Of a DNA stretch of 18,825 bases, positions 15,885-18,825 are shown in pieces; positions within the stretch are counted from its first letter, which is position 1; each line of letters opens with the position of its first letter. Below the pieces are notes generated by a model. It did no database searches and was not told the DNA's origin. It was given only the letters and a program-made list of their open reading frames with translations. Origin of the DNA: DXYV01 sp045543215 (GTDB lineage Bacteria; Bacillota; Clostridia; Oscillospirales; Oscillospiraceae); assembly GCA_045543215.1 (NCBI GenBank), contig JAZQMD010000181.1:1-18825 (forward strand). The letters are read 5' to 3'. Position numbers and translations under genes: made by a program.

Positions 15885-17022
15885 TGTCATCCACCGGGGA
15901 TCCGTCCATATCCATATCGGCATCGCTAATTCCATCGTACTCACTGCTGTAAGAACTATAGTCGCCAAACTTACCGGAATATTGACTTTTCTTCATAATG
16001 TGGATGCCGTCAGGATCAATTTTCACCCCAATGCGGGAGCCTACAGGGGAAAAATCAGTGGTTTGAATAAGCCACTTAAAGCCTTGGAAATCCACAATAG
16101 TGTCATAGTGAACCCCTTTAAAGGTAACTTCGGTAACAATGCCGGAAATTTGACCCTGATCCTCAGAAACGATATCAATATCCTCTGGACGGATGACAAC
16201 ATCCACCGCTTCGTTGGGAGCGAAGCCGCTGTCCAGGCAAGGGAATTTGCGACCATATAGTTTCACTACGCCATCTGAGGGCATAATTCCATCAATAATG
16301 TTGGATTCACCAATAAAATCAGCCACAAAGGCATTTTTTGGTTCGTTATAGATGTCCTCCGGGGTACCAATTTGCTGGATGACACCCTTATCCATGACTA
16401 CTACGGTATCACTCATGGATAGGGCCTCCTCCTGATCGTGGGTGACATAGATAAAGGTAATACCCAGCTGCTGTTGGATACGCTTGAGCTCGATCTGCAT
16501 GTCTTTACGAAGGCGCAGATCCAGTGCGCCGAGGGGTTCATCCAGTAAAAGAACTTTTGGCTGGTTGACAACTGCCCGGGCGATGGCTACTCGCTGCTGC
16601 TGGCCGCCGGAGAGGGAGAAAATTTTCCGATCCTCAAAGCCATGCAGCCCTACCAACTCCAGTATTTGAGTAACCTTGTCATCAAGCTCCTGTTCAGTGT
16701 ACTGTTTGGCGATGCGTAGACCAAAGGCGACGTTTTCGTAAACGTCTAGATGAGGAAACAGGGCATATTTCTGAAAGACCGTGTTCACCTTACGCTGATG
16801 GGGGGGGACATCATTAATCCTCACGCCGTCAAAAAATACATCCCCCGAGGTTGGCGTCTGAAAACCACCAATGATGCGTAAGGTGGTGGTTTTGCCGCAA
16901 CCGCTGGGGCCAAGCAGCGTGAGGAATTCATGATCGTTAATATAGAGGTTTAAATGGTCCAGAATGACCTCGTTGTCGAAGGCCATGAACAGATCCGTCA
17001 AACGGATGAGCTCTTTGGACAT
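15874..17022 (-). CDS. potA: Spermidine/putrescine ABC transporter ATP-binding protein PotA
   Basis: PotA is the cytoplasmic ATPase that powers polyamine import through PotB/PotC. The nucleotide-binding domain shows Walker A GPSGCGKTT (about 38-46), Q-loop Q84, signature LSGGQQQR (137-144), Walker B VLLLDEP (D161, E162), D-loop GALD and H-loop H195. A C-terminal TOBE-type domain follows, containing VVIRPEDIDIVSED and GIVTEVTFKGVHYDTIV. After HIMKK the protein carries an unusual tail of about 38 residues (345-382), rich in Ser and Tyr and then strongly acidic, ending DNEE. Total length is 382, near E. coli PotA, so the tail may partly replace rather than add to family sequence. ATG 17022 follows AGGAGGG. 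It is the first gene of the pot operon, with its own promoter about 60 bp upstream. Confidence 0.95.
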   Translation of the reverse strand: MSKELIRLTDLFMAFDNEVILDHLNLYINDHEFLTLLGPSGCGKTTTLRIIGGFQTPTSGDVFFDGVRINDVPPHQRKVNTVFQKYALFPHLDVYENVAFGLRIAKQYTEQELDDKVTQILELVGLHGFEDRKIFSLSGGQQQRVAIARAVVNQPKVLLLDEPLGALDLRLRKDMQIELKRIQQQLGITFIYVTHDQEEALSMSDTVVVMDKGVIQQIGTPEDIYNEPKNAFVADFIGESNIIDGIMPSDGVVKLYGRKFPCLDSGFAPNEAVDVVIRPEDIDIVSEDQGQISGIVTEVTFKGVHYDTIVDFQGFKWLIQTTDFSPVGSRIGVKIDPDGIHIMKKSQYSGKFGDYSSYSSEYDGISDADMDMDGSPVDDNEE

Positions 17023-17079
17023 TTATCACCCTCCTCTCCTGATGATGGCCAAATTCCGACTTGGAAGATAGCAAGCAAC

Positions 17080-17108
17080 AATATATAATGTATTTGGTGA
17101 AAAGTCAA
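17080..17108 (-). promoter_or_regulatory. SigA-type promoter of the pot operon
   Basis: On the minus strand TTGACT (17108-17103) is followed after exactly 17 nt by TATATT (17085-17080). Transcription would start near 17073, about 50 nt before the potA ATG. An imperfect dyad overlaps the -35 box. Activity is inferred from consensus match. Confidence 0.75.
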
Positions 17109-17119
17109 TGATTTTCCCC
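17096..17119. promoter_or_regulatory. Imperfect dyad over the pot -35 box, possible operator
   Basis: GGTGAAAA (17096-17103) and TTTTCCCC (17112-17119) are inverted repeats matching at seven of eight positions around an 8-nt centre containing the -35 element. The position suits a repressor operator, but the arms are partly A/T runs and no regulator gene is adjacent, so this could be chance. Confidence 0.3.
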
Positions 17120-17161
17120 ATATTTTAGGGAAGAGATTTTTCATAAGGGTATGAGCCGTTG

Positions 17162-18139
17162 TTATTGCTTGTCAGGGATAAGGCTGGGGAAATACTCCGA
17201 TACGAAGTCTACATCTTTAACCTGCCAGACCCGGCCATTGAGGGGAGTAAGAATACCGGCATCGGTGATGAATTGAAAGGATAGCTTGTAGGAATATAGC
17301 GCCTGGTAAGAACGACCGTAGCGTTTATTGTCCTTTTCCCGACCGTACTTGCCATCGCCTAAAAGAGGATGGCCTGCATGGGCGAACTGGGCCCTGATTT
17401 GGTGGGTGCGCCCGGTGACTAGTCGGCATTCTACAAGAGAAAGCCCTTTTCCAACGGCAAGGGTTTTATAGAGTGTAACGGCAGTTTTTCCACCAGGAAC
17501 AGGATGATCGTAAACCTTTACCTGGGCTCGGTTTTCATCTTTAATCAGATAGCCCGTGAGTTTGCCACAGGAAGGTTGCATAACACCATGAATGATGCAC
17601 AGATAATATTTTTCCACTTCCCGATCTTTAATTTTTTGGTTGATGATGCGCAGGGTTTTGGAATTTTTGGCAGCGATGACTATGCCACCGGTGTTGCGGT
17701 CAATGCGATTACATAGGGCAGGAGTGAAGGAGTTCTCCCAGTGGGGAGACCATTCTTTTTTTTGGTACAGATAGGCCTGAAGGTGTGTAATAAGAGTATT
17801 AACCTGCTCCTGACCGTCGGGGTGGACCACCATACCTGGACGTTTGTTGAGGAGGATCAGATTTTCATCCTCGTAGACAATATCCAGCTTTGGCGTAAAG
17901 ACGGACAAAAAGGCATTTTCCCGATTGGGGGTTTCAAAAAATTCATCGTTGATATATAATTGGAGTACGTCACCTACCTTCAGGTGTATATCCCGCTTTG
18001 CCCCTTTGCCGTTAAGCTTTACCCGCTTGAGGCGAATATACTTTTGGGCTAAAGATGCAGGAAGGAGTGGCAGGGCTTTGCCCATCCAGCGATCCAGTCG
18101 CTGACCTGCGTCATTTTTCCCGATGGTAAATTCCTTCAT
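17162..18139 (-). CDS. RluA-family (RluC/RluD-like) 23S rRNA pseudouridine synthase
   Basis: The enzyme isomerises specific uridines to pseudouridine in RNA, most likely 23S rRNA. The 325-residue protein has an N-terminal S4-like RNA-binding domain (about 12-60, QRLDRWMGKALPLLPASLAQKYIRLKRVKLNG) and then the catalytic domain, starting IVYEDENLILLNKRPGMVVHP. The catalytic Asp is D147 in NRIDRNTGGIVIAAK, a variant of the usual RLDxxTSG motif. ECRLVTGRTHQIRAQFAHAGHPLLGDGKYG is the conserved uracil-site segment. Target site cannot be assigned; RluC, RluD and their Gram-positive paralogues are similar. ATG 18139 follows AAGGAGGG. It is divergent from yceD and lies upstream of potA on the same strand with a 139-nt gap that holds the pot promoter but no strong terminator. 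Confidence 0.92.
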   Translation of the reverse strand: MKEFTIGKNDAGQRLDRWMGKALPLLPASLAQKYIRLKRVKLNGKGAKRDIHLKVGDVLQLYINDEFFETPNRENAFLSVFTPKLDIVYEDENLILLNKRPGMVVHPDGQEQVNTLITHLQAYLYQKKEWSPHWENSFTPALCNRIDRNTGGIVIAAKNSKTLRIINQKIKDREVEKYYLCIIHGVMQPSCGKLTGYLIKDENRAQVKVYDHPVPGGKTAVTLYKTLAVGKGLSLVECRLVTGRTHQIRAQFAHAGHPLLGDGKYGREKDNKRYGRSYQALYSYKLSFQFITDAGILTPLNGRVWQVKDVDFVSEYFPSLIPDKQ

Positions 18140-18169
18140 ATCCCAACCCTCCTTCTTAATGATAGGGAC

Positions 18170-18175
18170 ATCATA
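18170..18175 (-). promoter_or_regulatory. Extended -10 promoter of the pseudouridine synthase gene
   Basis: On the minus strand TATGAT is preceded by TGG, forming an extended -10 element. The hexamer 17 nt upstream (TGTTTT) is a poor -35. Transcription would start near 18163, leaving a 5' leader of about 24 nt that contains the ribosome-binding site. Confidence 0.5.
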
Positions 18176-18217
18176 CCATATTTAGGACGAAAAAAACATA
18201 AAAAGTTTAGAAAATAT

Positions 18218-18246
18218 TTGACAAGTAGAGGCAGGTTGATTATAAT
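18218..18246 (+). promoter_or_regulatory. Perfect-consensus SigA promoter for yceD-rpmF
   Basis: TTGACA (18218-18223), a 17-nt spacer, and TATAAT (18241-18246) match the vegetative consensus at all twelve positions and optimal spacing. The start site would be near 18253, about 23 nt before the yceD ATG. This fits constant high expression of a ribosomal protein transcript. Confidence 0.92.
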
Positions 18247-18275
18247 ACTATTTGTGTCATTGTGCGAGGTGTTTC

Positions 18276-18770
18276 ATGAAGCTAGATCTGAAAAGTATCG
18301 TACAGGTACCCGGTGCCAGTATTTCCTTCGAGCGTCAGCTGGATTTATCTGATTGGGAATGGAACGGTACCAGGCCCGTGGTTGAGCCTGTTACCCTACG
18401 GGGAGAGGTAAAGAACACGGCGGGCGCTCTGGTTCTCAGTGCCGTTATGGAAACAAGTCTCTTTCTTTGCTGTGATCGTTGTAATAAGCCCTTCCGGCAG
18501 AAAAAGAAGGTTTCCTATAACGCCCTCCTGGCTACCGAGTTGGAGGATAAGGAGCATGACGAGATCGTACTTTTGGAGGATGGGAAGCTGGAACTGGACG
18601 GGCTGATGACCGATGTGTTCCTGCTCAGTCTGGACACAAAGAACCTCTGTAAGGAGGAGTGCCAAGGAATTTGTCCCGGGTGTGGCGCCGATTTGAATGA
18701 GGAGGCGTGCCGGTGCAAAAAGCAAACCGATCCGCGGCTTGCTGATTTGGCAAAGTTTTTCGATAAGTAA
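18276..18770 (+). CDS. yceD: YceD/DUF177 family protein
   Basis: YceD (DUF177) proteins are widespread in bacteria, nearly always encoded beside rpmF; in E. coli and plants they have been linked to 23S rRNA accumulation, though the biochemical role is unsettled. The 164-residue protein has family landmarks: an N-terminal strand-rich part, FLCCDRCNKPF around residues 65-77, and a cysteine-rich segment LCKEECQGICPGCGADLNEEACRC near 126-150 that may bind zinc. It ends PRLADLAKFFDK, the usual DPRLAxLxxL pattern. ATG 18276 is chosen because GAGGTG lies just upstream and the promoter's start point is near 18253, which excludes a TTG at 18252. Only 46 nt separate it from rpmF. Confidence 0.93.
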   Translation: MKLDLKSIVQVPGASISFERQLDLSDWEWNGTRPVVEPVTLRGEVKNTAGALVLSAVMETSLFLCCDRCNKPFRQKKKVSYNALLATELEDKEHDEIVLLEDGKLELDGLMTDVFLLSLDTKNLCKEECQGICPGCGADLNEEACRCKKQTDPRLADLAKFFDK

Positions 18771-18799
18771 GGCAACCCGGCATCTCCTGATGCCGAGCC
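18771..18799 (+). other. Hairpin between yceD and rpmF
   Basis: A perfect 7-bp stem, CGGCATC (18778-18784) with GATGCCG (18789-18795), has a TCCT tetraloop and can be extended by GGC (18771-18773) pairing with GCC (18797-18799). No T-run follows, so it should not terminate. It ends three bases before the rpmF ribosome-binding site and could serve in mRNA processing or in differential expression of the two genes. Confidence 0.5.
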
Positions 18800-18801
18800 G
18801 C

Positions 18802-18810
18802 AAGGAGGTG
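18802..18810 (+). promoter_or_regulatory. Strong ribosome-binding site of rpmF
   Basis: AAGGAGGTG is a full anti-16S match six bases before the ATG at 18817, as expected for a highly translated ribosomal protein gene. Confidence 0.85.
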
Positions 18811-18816
18811 TCAATT

Positions 18817-18825
18817 ATGGCGGTC
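18817..18825 (+). CDS. rpmF: Start of ribosomal protein L32 gene, cut by the window end
   Basis: Only three codons (Met-Ala-Val) are visible. L32 proteins start MAVPKR, the gene normally follows yceD, and a strong ribosome-binding site precedes this ATG. The call rests on context plus these three residues. Confidence 0.8.

Noticed and set aside
15885..15968. Upstream extension of potB to 15968.
   Set aside because: It would lie inside potA in a different frame, has no ribosome-binding site, and adds residues not typical of PotB, which starts at MRNKLISAP.
1..18825. Mobile elements, CRISPR arrays, tRNA genes, prophage or defence genes.
   Set aside because: No direct-repeat arrays, transposase or integrase motifs, or tRNA-like folds were seen; genes are core metabolic or informational and closely packed.

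Overview
This window reads as chromosomal core genome from a Gram-positive-type anaerobe of the class Clostridia. The clues are a PolC-type replicative polymerase, the rseP-ispG-polC gene order of the MEP isoprenoid/replication cluster, a short-form HisG that needs HisZ, a yceD-rpmF pair, and strong SigA-like promoters. Fairly balanced base composition with mixed codon use would fit an Oscillospiraceae-like gut organism, but that family-level guess is inference. I see no phage, transposon, CRISPR, tRNA or rRNA genes, and no gene-free stretch longer than about 150 bases.

Region 1 (1-5919, + strand) holds the end of the RseP-type site-2 protease, ispG (MEP pathway iron-sulfur enzyme) and polC (DNA polymerase III alpha with built-in proofreading exonuclease). 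The genes are close together and have no terminator between them. Region 2 (6070-12546, + strand) is a nine-gene histidine operon, hisZ-hisG-hisD-hisB-hisH-hisA-hisF-hisI-hisE. It has its own consensus promoter at 5958-5986, 1-4 nt overlaps at six junctions, and a near-perfect bidirectional terminator at 12549-12585. Together the genes cover the pathway from PRPP and ATP to histidine, except for the aminotransferase (hisC) and histidinol-phosphate phosphatase, which must be encoded elsewhere.

Region 3 (12585-18139, - strand) is read in the opposite direction. From upstream to downstream it contains an RluA-family rRNA pseudouridine synthase, a complete spermidine/putrescine ABC importer (potA-potB-potC-potD) with its own promoter at 17080-17108, and a small hot-dog thioesterase of the FlK (fluoroacetyl-CoA thioesterase) type whose stop codon lies in the shared terminator. 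Region 4 (18218 onward, + strand) diverges from the pseudouridine synthase: a perfect-consensus promoter drives yceD (DUF177), followed by the first three codons of rpmF (ribosomal protein L32).

The window is mostly ordinary housekeeping DNA. The points most worth a second look are a PotD with a C-terminal membrane anchor in place of a lipoprotein signal, an acidic tail on PotA, the FlK-like thioesterase with exact triad spacing, the gaps in the his operon, and the short non-T-box his leader. I did not find a convincing undescribed system.
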